A stretch of DNA of 64,000 bases from a bacterium (GTDB lineage Bacteria > Planctomycetota > JAFGQW01). Shown here one piece after another: positions 37,434-46,317 of the stretch. The position numbers and the translations under genes are program-made. Location: assembly GCA_030426805.1 (NCBI GenBank), contig JAUHXU010000001.1, forward strand, positions 704,861 through 768,860. Reading direction: 5' to 3'. Position 1 is the first letter of the stretch, and the number at the start of each line of letters is the position of its first letter. Under the pieces are notes generated by a model. That model worked only from the letters and a program-made list of their open reading frames with translations. It was not told the origin of the DNA and did no database searches.

Positions 37434-38237
37434 ATGCGACTCCACCTCACACGGATCGCGTGCGCACTCGCGCTCGCGACGCTGACCGCGACCGCGCTCA
37501 CCGCGCAACGCACGCCGAACGCGATCGAGGTCACCGGCTCGGGCATCATCGGGACGAACGTGGACCTGCAACTGCGCGGCGCGAGCGGCGATCGCTACGT
37601 CCTCTACGTCGGCGTCATTCCGGGGCCGGTGGGCGCCGTATCGGGCCAGCGACTCGGCGTCGGGCAGGCCTACCTCCCGGTCGCGACCGGGACGTTCGAC
37701 AGCAGCGGTTCGGCGAACGTCCGGATCCCGGTTCCCGACATCGCGCAACTCGTCGGTGTCGGCATCGCGTTCTTCCAGTTCGAGACCTTCCGCATCCAAC
37801 TCGTCCCGCCGGCGCTCGTGCCGACCGGCGTGTCACCGGGTGCGTTCGTCGTGATGGCCCCGAAGGGCAGCGGCAACCCGACGACGTTCGGATGCGATCC
37901 GACCACGTCGGCGATCGGGTCCACGCTCACGTTGCGGATGAAGGGCACGCCGGGCGATTTCGTCGTCGGCTACTGGGGCACGACGGCCGCACCGATCGTG
38001 CTCGACCCGATTCAGACGGTCGTCGGCGTGATCCCGGTCGCGACGATCACGCCGCTGCTCGCCGCCTTCGACGCCCAGGGCGACTACAGCACGACGTTCA
38101 CGATCCCCGACACCCCGGTCGCGATCGGCGTCAACGCCTACTTCCAGTTCCAGACGTTCGCGCTCGTCGGCTTCCCGCCGCAACTGCAGCTCGGCGACTC
38201 GTCGTGCGGGCTGTTCGTGACGGCCGCGCCGAAGTAG
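37434..38237 (+). CDS. Secreted protein made of two copies of the shared C-terminal module
   Basis: 267 residues. A signal peptide (CALALATLTATALTAQ) is followed by two similar beta-rich units. Unit one runs from GSGIIGTNVDLQLRGASGDR to IAFFQFETFRI, and unit two from AIGSTLTLRMKGTPGDFVVG to NAYFQFQTFAL. The same kind of unit ends the two beta-helix proteins and the metalloprotease of this window. Role unknown; it could be a surface-retention or sorting unit. TACAAT at 37378-37383 is a plausible -10. It converges with the DUF1501 gene, 22 bases away. Confidence 0.7.
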   Translation: MRLHLTRIACALALATLTATALTAQRTPNAIEVTGSGIIGTNVDLQLRGASGDRYVLYVGVIPGPVGAVSGQRLGVGQAYLPVATGTFDSSGSANVRIPVPDIAQLVGVGIAFFQFETFRIQLVPPALVPTGVSPGAFVVMAPKGSGNPTTFGCDPTTSAIGSTLTLRMKGTPGDFVVGYWGTTAAPIVLDPIQTVVGVIPVATITPLLAAFDAQGDYSTTFTIPDTPVAIGVNAYFQFQTFALVGFPPQLQLGDSSCGLFVTAAPK

Positions 38238-38259
38238 GTCTCCGGCGCGGGCATCCGCG

Positions 38260-39525
38260 TCACACGCAGATGTTGTGGTAATTCGGCGTGTGGCGCGGGA
38301 ACACCGACGCCAGGCTCGCGCCGTTGCCGAGGCGCTTGTCGACGATCTCGGCGAACAGATCGCGGTAGTCGATCGTCACGTCGAGGTCGTAGCCCTGCCA
38401 ACGCGTCTGGAGCGACAGGCCCGGCCACTGCGTCAGCACGCGACCGCCGTTGACGTTGCCGCCCATCACGAAGATGCAGCCGCCGTGGCCGTGGTCGGTG
38501 CCGTTGCTGCCGTTCTCCTCGACCCGACGCCCGAACTCCGAGTGCACGAGGATCGTGACCTTGTTGCGGTGGGTCGCGTAGAGATCGCCGTAGAACGCGG
38601 CCAGCCCCTGCGCGAGCGTCGCCATGTTGGTCTCGAAGCGCCCCCCGACGGTGCCCTGGGTCGAGTGGGTGTCCCACCCGCCGAGGTCGACTTCGATCGC
38701 CTCGACACCGACGTCGGCCTTGATCAACGCCGCCGCGGACTGCAGCGAGCGCGCAAACGACGTCGTCGGGTAGTTCACGGTCGGCTGGTAGCTGCGCGCG
38801 TCGATCCGGTCGAGCAGGTCGATCGTGTCGAACGTGTTCAAGCCCCCGACGCCGATCACCGAACGATCCGCCTCGTAGGCGTTGCTGATGATCTGACGGC
38901 GGTCGAGCAGCGTCGACGTCCGTCCGTCGAGGTCGAACCGGTTCAGGTCACGAATCGGCAGCGTCTGGGGACCGCCGGCCAGCGCCCGCGGCAACGTGCT
39001 CGAAAGCGCGACGGCACGCAAAGGGCCGGTGCCCTTCGTCGTCGCGAGGTGCCGGCCGAGCCAACCGGTGACGACCGACGGGTCGCGGAAACCGGGGACG
39101 CCGTATTCGAGGTACTTCTGCGCGTCGAAGTGCGAACGCGTCGGGTCGGTCGAGCCGGTCGCGTGCACGATCAGCAGGTCGTTGACCGCGTAGAACTGGT
39201 TGAGCGGCGCCATCGCGCGCGGCAGGCCGAAGAACGTGTCGAGCGGTTCGGTCTGGTTCACCGGCACGTTCTCGGTCGGTCGGGCGCCGAGGTAGTCCGG
39301 ATCGCCGTGCGGGACGACGAGGTTCAGGCCGTCGGCGCCACCGCGCAAGAAGACGTTCACGAGCGTGTCGCGCGCGCTGTCGTGGTCGCGGGCGAGCACG
39401 ACCTTCGGCACCCACGCCGTCGCGAGCATCGCCGCGGCGGCCGCGGCCGCCTTGCGGCCGTCACCGAGGAAGTTGCGACGGGAGAGTTCGTTGTATTCGG
39501 TGCAACCGCAGTCGATTCGTTCCAT
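38260..39525 (-). CDS. DUF1501 Tat-exported protein
   Basis: 421 residues. The twin-arginine motif ELSRRNFLGDG is followed by an Ala-rich hydrophobic stretch and VPKVVLARDHD. NVFLRGGADGLNLVVPHGDP, DPTRSHFDAQKYLEYG and GGWDTHSTQGTVGGRFETN are the DUF1501 landmarks; VHSEFGRRVEENGSNGTDHG is the sulfatase-like metal site. DUF1501 proteins belong to the alkaline-phosphatase superfamily and pair with DUF1800 genes in many planctomycetes. It lies 16 bases after the DUF1800 gene, in one operon. A ribosome site GGAGAG precedes the start. The substrate is unknown. Confidence 0.92.
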   Translation of the reverse strand: MERIDCGCTEYNELSRRNFLGDGRKAAAAAAAMLATAWVPKVVLARDHDSARDTLVNVFLRGGADGLNLVVPHGDPDYLGARPTENVPVNQTEPLDTFFGLPRAMAPLNQFYAVNDLLIVHATGSTDPTRSHFDAQKYLEYGVPGFRDPSVVTGWLGRHLATTKGTGPLRAVALSSTLPRALAGGPQTLPIRDLNRFDLDGRTSTLLDRRQIISNAYEADRSVIGVGGLNTFDTIDLLDRIDARSYQPTVNYPTTSFARSLQSAAALIKADVGVEAIEVDLGGWDTHSTQGTVGGRFETNMATLAQGLAAFYGDLYATHRNKVTILVHSEFGRRVEENGSNGTDHGHGGCIFVMGGNVNGGRVLTQWPGLSLQTRWQGYDLDVTIDYRDLFAEIVDKRLGNGASLASVFPRHTPNYHNICV

Positions 39526-39541
39526 CGTCAGTTCTCTCCGA

Positions 39542-41059
39542 TCAATGCCACTGGAACGCCGGCAGCGACGCGGCGATGCTGATCGCATCGCGAAGCGTCT
39601 GCGCCGTCGCCGACCGCTGGTCGATGAACATCTGCAGTTCCAGAACCTGGTCGTCGGGGATCGCCCCGCCGGTCAGCATCTGGTTGATCCCCTGCGCTTG
39701 ACCGCCGGGCTGCAGCCCGCCGGGGATCTGCGCCAGCGCGAGCAGCGGATCGATCGTCGCCCACTGTTCGCGTCCGTCGAGCAGCCGCGAGGCGAAGCTC
39801 CACCGCGGCAACATCGACTTGCCCCACGCGGTCAGCGAATCGGGGTAGCCGTCCGGCGTCGGCCAGCGGTAGGGCTGCTGCCCCATCGAGGCCATCGCCG
39901 AACCGACGTCGTTTCGACTCGATCCGACCGCCGCGACCTGCCCCGCGGTGGCGCGCACGAGCGAGGTCGCGAACTGCTGCGGGCGCTTCAGCTTCGGCGT
40001 CGCGTGCGTCATCATCGCCGGGCTGAGCAGCACGCGCAGCATCGACTTGATGTCGCCGGCGGTGTTCATGTAGGCGGTCGCGACCGCCTCGACGATCGCC
40101 GGCTCGGGCGAGTAGCCGATGAAGAAGTGCGCCAGCTTGCCGGCGATGAAGCGCGCGGTGTTCGGGTGCCAGCACAGCATGTCGAGGACCAGGTCGCCCT
40201 CGGACTTGCCGGCCCCGAGAATGCGTCGACCGAGCACGGTCTTCGTTCCGTTGTCGTGGCGCGACGCGATGTAGCGGAAATCGCCGTACACCGCGTTGCG
40301 TGACGACCAGAAGCTCCAGCCGGTCAGGCAGCGGGCGACCTCGACGACGTCCTGTTGCGTGTAGCCGTTGTCGACACCGAGCGTGTAGAGCTCGAGCAAC
40401 TCGCGCGCGTAGTTCTCCTGGGGCTTGCCGACTGCATTCGTGTTGTTGTCGAGGTAGGTCGACATCGCCGAGTGATGCGCCGACGCCTTGAGCAAGTCGT
40501 GGAAACTGCCCATCGCGTGCCTGCGGATCACCTTGCGATCCCAGTCCGTCACGAAGTAGCGGACGAGGTCGTCGAGGATGTCGAGGTTGAAGTGGTCGGT
40601 CCAGAACTCGACCATTCGCTCGTACAACTGCCGCTTCGACACGATCCGGCGCAGGATCGTGTGGTCGTCGAACTGCGCATACGCGATGTTCCGGTTCGTC
40701 GTCGACGACGCGATGAACGCGTATCGCTCTTCCGGCGACATCCGGAGCGTGACGTGATTCGCGAACAACGCGTCCGTCGAATCGTCGGCGATCCGCTCGA
40801 AGTCGAGCTGTTCGTCGAGGTAGGCTTGGTAGCCCATCGTTCGCGCCCGCTGGACCTCGGCCCAGTTGAACCCGCCGGTGATTCGCTCGACGAGAACTTG
40901 GACGAGATCGCCCGCTCGCCCGTGCGGCGGCGGAGCCGGGGGCGGCGCGGCGTGCGCGACGCGAGCGCCGGCACCGAGGCCGACGAGTGCGGCCCCTCCG
41001 ACTCCGGCGCGCAGGAAACCGCGGCGAGAAACGCTGACGCTCGATCGCTGGTCGGACAT
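39542..41059 (-). CDS. DUF1800 Tat-exported protein
   Basis: 505 residues. A Tat signal SVSRRGFLRAGVGGAALVGL is followed by AGARVAHA and a Pro-rich spacer. DUF1800 motifs include HDLLKASAHHSAMSTYLDNN, then NYARELLELYTLGVDNGYTQ, then VVEVARCLTGWSFW, and WHPNTARFIAGKLAHFFIG. It is the upstream partner of DUF1501 and probably works with it outside the cytoplasm; neither family has an established biochemical role. The start is clear, as the Tat motif begins ten residues in. A 172-base gap separates it from the next gene. Confidence 0.92.
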   Translation of the reverse strand: MSDQRSSVSVSRRGFLRAGVGGAALVGLGAGARVAHAAPPPAPPPHGRAGDLVQVLVERITGGFNWAEVQRARTMGYQAYLDEQLDFERIADDSTDALFANHVTLRMSPEERYAFIASSTTNRNIAYAQFDDHTILRRIVSKRQLYERMVEFWTDHFNLDILDDLVRYFVTDWDRKVIRRHAMGSFHDLLKASAHHSAMSTYLDNNTNAVGKPQENYARELLELYTLGVDNGYTQQDVVEVARCLTGWSFWSSRNAVYGDFRYIASRHDNGTKTVLGRRILGAGKSEGDLVLDMLCWHPNTARFIAGKLAHFFIGYSPEPAIVEAVATAYMNTAGDIKSMLRVLLSPAMMTHATPKLKRPQQFATSLVRATAGQVAAVGSSRNDVGSAMASMGQQPYRWPTPDGYPDSLTAWGKSMLPRWSFASRLLDGREQWATIDPLLALAQIPGGLQPGGQAQGINQMLTGGAIPDDQVLELQMFIDQRSATAQTLRDAISIAASLPAFQWH

Positions 41060-41231
41060 CGCTTGACCTCACACATCGCGACACATCGCGGGGGTTCCGT
41101 GCGCACCGGGGTGCGCGACGGCGGCCGATTCTACGGTGTCTCGGGCCGAGCCCGATCGACTTTCTCCGGATCGGCGTAGCCGAATCCGATCGACGTCTCG
41201 AACAGGGAGGCCGCTCTGCGCGACGCGGCCG

Positions 41232-42005
41232 CTACAGTTCGCGGCGCTTCGGGCCTTCCGACACACGAGGCGTTTTGGGGAGGAAGCGCTCGAGGAACGT
41301 CGCGAGACTCGGTCCGTCGCCCACCCGCTTCAGCCACCGCGGCCGCTTGTGCGCATCGGTCGGCCAGAACCCGAACGGCCCCATCTTGCCGGCGTAGGCG
41401 ACCTTGCCGTCGCGGTCGATCACGAAGAGCCGCTCCGGCCACGCCGCGTACGCGACCGCGGTGCGGTCGTCGAGCCGGTCGACGACGGTCGGGAAGCGGA
41501 ACTTCACGTCCCGGCCGCACCGCGACGCGACCGCACGGCGCTCCTCCATCGTGCGCGGGTCCCGCACCTTGCTCCAGTCCTCGAGCACCCAGCCGTCGGA
41601 CGGATGCGCTTCACGCAGATAGACGAAGAGAAACGCGGCCCGATCGCCGAAGCGCGCGTGGACCTCGTTGACGCCGACCGACGCCTTCATGAACGGGCCT
41701 CACGTGAGGCTGCCGAACACGAGCACGACCGGTCGCTTCCCGCGAAACGACGACAGCTTGATCGTGCGCTTGCCGTCCGGTGTCTTCAACGCGAAGTCCG
41801 GCGCGAGTTGCCCGACCTTCGGTACCGCCCGCTCGCGGTGACGCAGCAGGCCCATCCCGTCGCGGCCGTCGCGCACCGTCTTGCCGGCGTACGGGTCCTT
41901 CGGCGGGTTGCCCTTGCCCGCGTCACCGTCCTCGGTCCGGGGCTTGTCCTGGGCTGCGGCAGACAGCGCGACGAAGAGCGCGGCGACGACGAGCGGGATG
42001 CGCAT
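41232..42005 (-). CDS. Deiodinase-like (T4-deiodinase/redoxin fold) selenoprotein, UGA read as Sec
   Basis: 257 residues if the in-frame TGA at 41702-41700 is selenocysteine (position 102). The reading frame is the same before and after. The site reads VLVFGSLT-Sec-GPFMKASVGV, matching the GSxT-U-PPF active site of iodothyronine deiodinases with Gly for one Pro. A signal peptide (LVVAALFVALSAAAQ) and a spacer precede it. Downstream come FLFVYLREAHPSDGW and ERLFVIDRDGKVAYAGKMGP then FGFWP, the usual end of bacterial deiodinase-like proteins. GGAGG precedes the start by six bases. Members are thiol/selenol oxidoreductases; the substrate is unlikely to be thyroid hormone. Downstream of the UGA there is a GGUC about 20 bases on, but no clear SECIS stem. 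Confidence 0.8.
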
Positions 42006-42103
42006 GGCGGGCCTCCGGGGGCGGTTGTGTCGGGTCACGAGCATACCCGATCTTGCCAACCGGCGCCCCACAGCGCACGATTCGATCCCGAGAGGAGCGC
42101 CCG

Positions 42104-43489
42104 ATGGCCCTGCTGATCCGAAACGGCGAGATCGTGACCGCGTCGACGCGCGCGATCGCCGACATCCGCTGCGACGGCGAGACGATCACCGCGATCGGCC
42201 GAGACCTCGAGGCGCCCGCGGGCGCCGAGGAGATCGACGCGTCAGGCAAGCTCGTCTTCCCCGGCTTCGTCGACCCCCACACCCACATCCACCTGCCGTT
42301 CATGGGGACGTTCGCGAAGGACACCTACACGACCGCGAGCCGCGCGGCGCTCGTCGGCGGGACGACGTGCTTCATCGACTTTTGCATCCCGGAGCGCGAC
42401 GAAGACCCGCGCGTGGCGCTCGAGACGTGGCGCGCGAAGAGCGATGGCCAGAGCGCGTGCGACTACTCGTTCCACATCGCGGTCACACGCTTCGACGACG
42501 CGGTCGCCGACGCACTGCGCGAGATCGTCCGCGAGGGCATCACGAGCTTCAAGGTGTTCCTCGCCTACAAGGGCGCGTTCGGAATCGACGACGAGGCGCT
42601 CTACCGGACGCTCGCACTCGCACGCTCGCTCGGCGTGTTGACGTGCGCCCACTGCGAAAACGAAGATGCGATCGCGCTCGAGCAAGCACGGCTGCTCGCC
42701 GCGGGCGAGACCGGCCCCGGTGCACACCACGAGAGTCGTCCGCCGATCGTCGAGGCCGAAGGCGTCCACCACCTCGTCACGTTCGCGGAGCTGACCGGTG
42801 CGCCGGTCTACATCGTGCACCTGAGTTGCGCCGAGGCGCTCGACATCGCGGTGCGCGCGAAACACCGTGGCGTCGCGGTGACGGTCGAGACGCTGATCCA
42901 GTACCTGCTGCTCGACAAGTCGTGGGCCGAGCGCCCGAACTTCGAAGGCGCGAAGTACGTGATGTCGCCGCCGCTGCGCGACGCGACGAACCAGCGCGTG
43001 CTGTGGGACGCGATCCGGCACGGTGCGATCGACGTCGTCGCGACCGACCACGCGCCGTTCGACTTCGCCGACCAAAAGACGATGGGGCGCGACGACTTCA
43101 CGAAGATCCCGAACGGGATTCCGAGCCTCGAGAACCGCGTCGAGCTGCTCTACACCCACGGTCCCGCAGCCGGCCGCATCGACCTGCACCGCTTCGTCGA
43201 CGTCGCGAGCACGCAGCCCGCCAAGCGCTTCGGACTGTTCCCGCGCAAGGGCTCGATCCAGGTCGGCAGCGACGCCGACCTCGTCGTGTGGGATCCCGCT
43301 CGACGGCGCACGATCACCGCTTCGGAGCAGGAGATGAACGTCGACTACAACCCGTTCGAGGGGTTCGAGATCGTCGGCGGCGCCGACGTCGTGACGGTGC
43401 GCGGCGAAGTCGCGGTGCGCGACGGCGCGTTCGTCGGGACGATCGGCCGCGGGCGGTTCGTCGCCCGCGAGCCGAACGCCGTCGGGTAG
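42104..43489 (+). CDS. hydA: Dihydropyrimidinase / D-hydantoinase
   Basis: 461 residues. It hydrolyses dihydropyrimidines or hydantoins at a two-metal site. FPGFVDPHTHIHLPFMGTFA supplies the first two His ligands, and ITSFKVFLAYKG the lysine that becomes carboxylated. Further ligands lie in LTCAHCENED and YIVHLSCAEA. AIDVVATDHAPFDFADQK holds the late Asp. The end QEMNVDYNPFEGFEI is usual for the family. AGAGGAG precedes the ATG. It lies between the two selenoprotein genes but on the other strand. No beta-ureidopropionase adjoins it, so pathway placement (pyrimidine breakdown) is inferred. Confidence 0.9.
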   Translation: MALLIRNGEIVTASTRAIADIRCDGETITAIGRDLEAPAGAEEIDASGKLVFPGFVDPHTHIHLPFMGTFAKDTYTTASRAALVGGTTCFIDFCIPERDEDPRVALETWRAKSDGQSACDYSFHIAVTRFDDAVADALREIVREGITSFKVFLAYKGAFGIDDEALYRTLALARSLGVLTCAHCENEDAIALEQARLLAAGETGPGAHHESRPPIVEAEGVHHLVTFAELTGAPVYIVHLSCAEALDIAVRAKHRGVAVTVETLIQYLLLDKSWAERPNFEGAKYVMSPPLRDATNQRVLWDAIRHGAIDVVATDHAPFDFADQKTMGRDDFTKIPNGIPSLENRVELLYTHGPAAGRIDLHRFVDVASTQPAKRFGLFPRKGSIQVGSDADLVVWDPARRRTITASEQEMNVDYNPFEGFEIVGGADVVTVRGEVAVRDGAFVGTIGRGRFVAREPNAVG

Positions 43490-43495
43490 CGCGCG

Positions 43496-43939
43496 CTACC
43501 CGGTCGCCTTTTCGATCGCGGCGACGACGGTCGCACGCTGCTGCTTGTGCCCGGCTTCGGTCCACACCGCGTTGCCGGCCCCGTCGACGATCACCATGCC
43601 GTGGCGCTCGCCGGGGAAGTACTTCTTGATCTCGGCGGGCGAGTCGCCCTCGTTGTGCTGCTTGATCGCGAAGTCGATGCGATCACCGTAGTGCTCCTTG
43701 AGACCATTGACCATGGTCACGCGCTGAGCACAGAACGGTCAGCCGGGCATGTTGTAGTAGACGAGCGTCAGCCGCCCCTTCGCGGCAGGCGCGTCGGCCT
43801 TCGGCGCGCCACTCTTCGTTTCGCCGTTCTTTGTTTCGCCGCTCTTGGGCGCCGTCTTGCCGCCTCCGCCGCCGGTGTCGGCCGGCTCCGCGGTGCAGCC
43901 AATCAGCGCCACGAGCGCGGCGATCGCGATCCATCGCAT
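43496..43939 (-). CDS. Thioredoxin-like lipoprotein selenoprotein with a Sec-Pro-Phe-Cys motif
   Basis: 147 residues if the TGA at 43741-43739 is selenocysteine (position 67). Frame is continuous across it. A lipobox (ALVALIGC) and a Gly/Lys/Ala-rich linker precede the fold strand GRLTLVYYNMPG-Sec-PFCAQR, which is a CxxC redox site with the first Cys replaced. After it comes VTMVNGLKEHYGDRIDFAIK and ERHGMVIVDGAGNAVWTEAG, a normal short thioredoxin-like strand order. A SECIS-like hairpin follows the UGA. GAGAGG lies nine bases before the ATG. It probably reduces periplasmic disulfides or peroxides; the partner is unknown. A frameshift or pseudogene is unlikely because both halves are in one frame and complete the domain. 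Confidence 0.82.
43702..43718 (-). promoter_or_regulatory. Candidate bacterial SECIS hairpin
   Basis: On the minus strand GACCAT and ATGGTC form a 6-bp stem with loop GGTCA, starting 20 bases after the UGA at 43741-43739. GCUC and GAGC outside it can add an outer stem. An apical GGUC matches the loop that SelB reads in the fdhF SECIS. Confidence 0.6.
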
Positions 43940-44073
43940 CGGTCGATTCCTCTCTGGTCTTGTCGGTTCGAGACTGTGCGTGCCACCCTCCGGGACGCAC
44001 GGGGCGTTGTCAAGCGCGGGCGCGTGGGCTATGGGAACCGAAACGCGGTCCCCCTCCCCGGAGATTCCCGAAG

Positions 44074-45639
44074 ATGCGCACGCTCGACAACTACGTGCTC
44101 GGCGGCTGGCACGCCGGCGACGCCCCCCATCGCACGCTCACCCACGCCGTCACCGGCGAGCCGATCGCCCAGTGCTCGACCGGCGGACTCGACTTCGCAC
44201 GCATCCTCGAATACGGCCGCACCGAAGGCGGGCCCGCGCTGCGCGCGATGACGTTCGCCGAACGCGCGGCCCTGCTGAAGACGATCGGCAAGACGCTCGG
44301 CGAGCATCTGCCGTCGTTCTACGAGATCGCCGCGACCTACGGCGCGACGAAGGTCGACGGTTGGATCGACATCGAGGGTGGCATCGGCAACCTGTTCGCC
44401 TACGCGAGCCTCGCGAAGAAGCTGCCGGCCGCGACGTTCCGCACCGACGACGGACCGACGCGCCTCTCGAAGGAGGGGACGTTCGGCGGCCGCCACGTGA
44501 TCGTTCCGCTCGAGGGCGTCGCGGTTCAGATCAACGCCTACAACTTCCCGTCGTGGGGCATGCTCGAGAAACTGAGCCAGTCGCTGCTCGCCGGCATGCC
44601 GGCGCTCGTCAAGCCGGCGACGAACACGTGCTGGCTCGCGCATCGGATGGTCGAGGTCCTGCACGACGCGAACGTCCTCCCGGCCGGGGCGCTGCAGCTC
44701 GTGTGCGGCTCCGCGGGCGACATGCTCGACCACATGACGTGCCAGGACGTGCTGAGCTTCACCGGCTCGGCCGACACCGCGAACACGATCAAGACGCACG
44801 CCGGCCTGGTCGAGAACGCGGTCCGCATCAACGCCGAGGCCGACAGCATCAACAGCGCGCTGCTCGCCCCCGACGTCGAGCCGGGCACGCCGACGTTCGA
44901 CCTGTTCGTCAAAGAGGTCGCCAAGGAGATGACGGTCAAGGCCGGGCAGAAGTGCACGGCGATCCGCCGCGTGCTCGTCCCCGCCGGTCGCGAAGAGGCG
45001 ATCGTCGATGCGCTCAAGGGACGCCTCGCGAAGGTCGCCGTCGGCGACCCGGCCGTCGACGGTGTCCGCATGGGGCCACTCGTCGACCTCGACGCGCGCG
45101 ACCAGGCGCGGGCGAACGTCGCAAAGCTCGCGGCCGAAGCGACGATCGTGCACGGCGACCCGAACCGCAGCGACTTCGAGGGCGGCTCCGCCGATACCGG
45201 CGCGTTCCTCGAGCCGATCCTGCTCCACTGCACCGACCCCGACGCTGCGACCGCGGTCCACTCGATCGAAGCGTTCGGTCCGGTGTCGACGGTGATGGGC
45301 TACCGCGACCTCGACCACGCGTGCGCGCTCGTGCGCCGCGGCGGCGGCAGCCTCGTCACGAGCATCTACACCGAGGACGACGCGACCGCGAACACCCTGA
45401 CGTTCGCACTCGCTCCGTGGCACGGCCGACTGATGGTCATGAGCGAGGCGGCCGCGGGCGAGTCGACCGGACACGGAAGCGCGATGCCACAACTCGTCCA
45501 CGGCGGCCCGGGCCGAGCCGGCGGCGGCGAGGAACTCGGCGGCCTGCGCGGGCTCGCCCACTACACGATCTGCACCGCGCTGCAGGGCGCACCGGATCGC
45601 CTCGAGGGCATCGTCGCCCCGGCCACCGGCTCCGCGTAG
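44074..45639 (+). CDS. PaaZ/BoxD-like aldehyde dehydrogenase
   Basis: 521 residues, equal to the aldehyde dehydrogenase half of PaaZ or to stand-alone BoxD, with no MaoC hydratase domain attached. [20 protein letters not shown], then [20 protein letters not shown], is the cofactor region. [15 protein letters not shown] contains the glycine motif. [16 protein letters not shown] holds the catalytic Cys, and [12 protein letters not shown] the late motif. Such enzymes oxidise a ring-cleaved CoA-linked semialdehyde from phenylacetate or benzoate. The other pathway genes are not nearby, so substrate is open. It converges with the sigma-factor gene, sharing no overlap. Confidence 0.88.
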   Translation: MRTLDNYVLGGWHAGDAPHRTLTHAVTGEPIAQCSTGGLDFARILEYGRTEGGPALRAMTFAERAALLKTIGKTLGEHLPSFYEIAATYGATKVDGWIDIEGGIGNLFAYASLAKKLPAATFRTDDGPTRLSKEGTFGGRHVIVPLEGVAVQINAYNFPSWGMLEKLSQSLLAGMPALVKPATNTCWLAHRMVEVLHDANVLPAGALQLVCGSAGDMLDHMTCQDVLSFTGSADTANTIKTHAGLVENAVRINAEADSINSALLAPDVEPGTPTFDLFVKEVAKEMTVKAGQKCTAIRRVLVPAGREEAIVDALKGRLAKVAVGDPAVDGVRMGPLVDLDARDQARANVAKLAAEATIVHGDPNRSDFEGGSADTGAFLEPILLHCTDPDAATAVHSIEAFGPVSTVMGYRDLDHACALVRRGGGSLVTSIYTEDDATANTLTFALAPWHGRLMVMSEAAAGESTGHGSAMPQLVHGGPGRAGGGEELGGLRGLAHYTICTALQGAPDRLEGIVAPATGSA

Positions 45640-46293
45640 TCAGAGTTCGCCGAAGACCGAGTCGGGCAACTTGTTCCGCAGGCGCTTGAGCGCGCGGTGA
45701 TACCGCGTCGCCGTCGCCTGCGGATCCAGGCCGAGCAGCATCGCGGCCGTCGCGTTCGGGTGCTGCTCGATCGCGCGCACGAGGATGACGTCGCGATCGC
45801 CCGCGTCGAGTGACTCGATCGCGCGGTAGACCGCGCTCCGGCGCTCGTCACGGACGACGGCACTCACGACCCCCGTTCGGTCCGACGGCATCCGATCGAG
45901 CCGGGCGGTCTCGCTGCCGCCGCCGGCGTCCCGGAGCCGCCGCGCCTCGGTCCGTGCGTGCTTGCGCGCGACGTTGTTGACGACGTTGAGCAGGGTCGCG
46001 CTCAGGAAGCGCAACAAGCGCGGCGTCACGCGCACGCCGTCGAGCGGCACCTGCCCGAGCTTCGGCAGCGCGATCGCCCACGTCTCGTTGACGAGGTCGT
46101 CGACGTCGAACGTCGCGCGCACGACCGTCGGCAGCCGATACTCGCCCTGCGCGATCAGCAGCGGCGTGAATCGCTTCACGATCCACTCGAGGCTCGCGGC
46201 GTCGCCCCGCACGGCGCGGTTGGCGTGCAACGTCGTCGGCGGGGCCGGGTCGGCCAACGGCGGATCGGACGGGGGTTCGACGGGACTGGTCAC
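45640..46293 (-). CDS. ECF-type RNA polymerase sigma factor
   Basis: 217 residues from a GTG at 46293; an ATG at 46311 is possible but would leave only six bases before the kinase. Region 2 is visible as VRATFDVDDLVNETWAIALP, with FLSATLLNVVNNVARKH. Region 4 is AVYRAIESLDAGDRDVILVR then GLDPQATATRYHRALKRLR. The pattern resembles planctomycete ECF factors often placed beside Ser/Thr kinases. Promoter specificity is not deducible. It is divergent from the kinase-TPR gene, and they may be controlled together. Confidence 0.85.
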   Translation of the reverse strand: MTSPVEPPSDPPLADPAPPTTLHANRAVRGDAASLEWIVKRFTPLLIAQGEYRLPTVVRATFDVDDLVNETWAIALPKLGQVPLDGVRVTPRLLRFLSATLLNVVNNVARKHARTEARRLRDAGGGSETARLDRMPSDRTGVVSAVVRDERRSAVYRAIESLDAGDRDVILVRAIEQHPNATAAMLLGLDPQATATRYHRALKRLRNKLPDSVFGEL

Positions 46294-46317
46294 AGCGGCG
46301 CATTGTATCATCCGGTC

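Noticed and set aside
41691..41702. Frameshift or nonsense mutation splitting the deiodinase-like gene
   Set aside because: Both halves are in one frame, the stop is exactly UGA at the family's Sec position, and downstream conservation is good.
43721..43741. Two separate small genes, a lipoprotein and a thioredoxin fragment
   Set aside because: The fragments complete one redox domain across an in-frame UGA, with a SECIS-like hairpin after it.
45640..46311. Sigma factor start at the ATG 46311
   Set aside because: It would leave six bases before the divergent kinase start; the GTG at 46293 is more plausible, though not proven.
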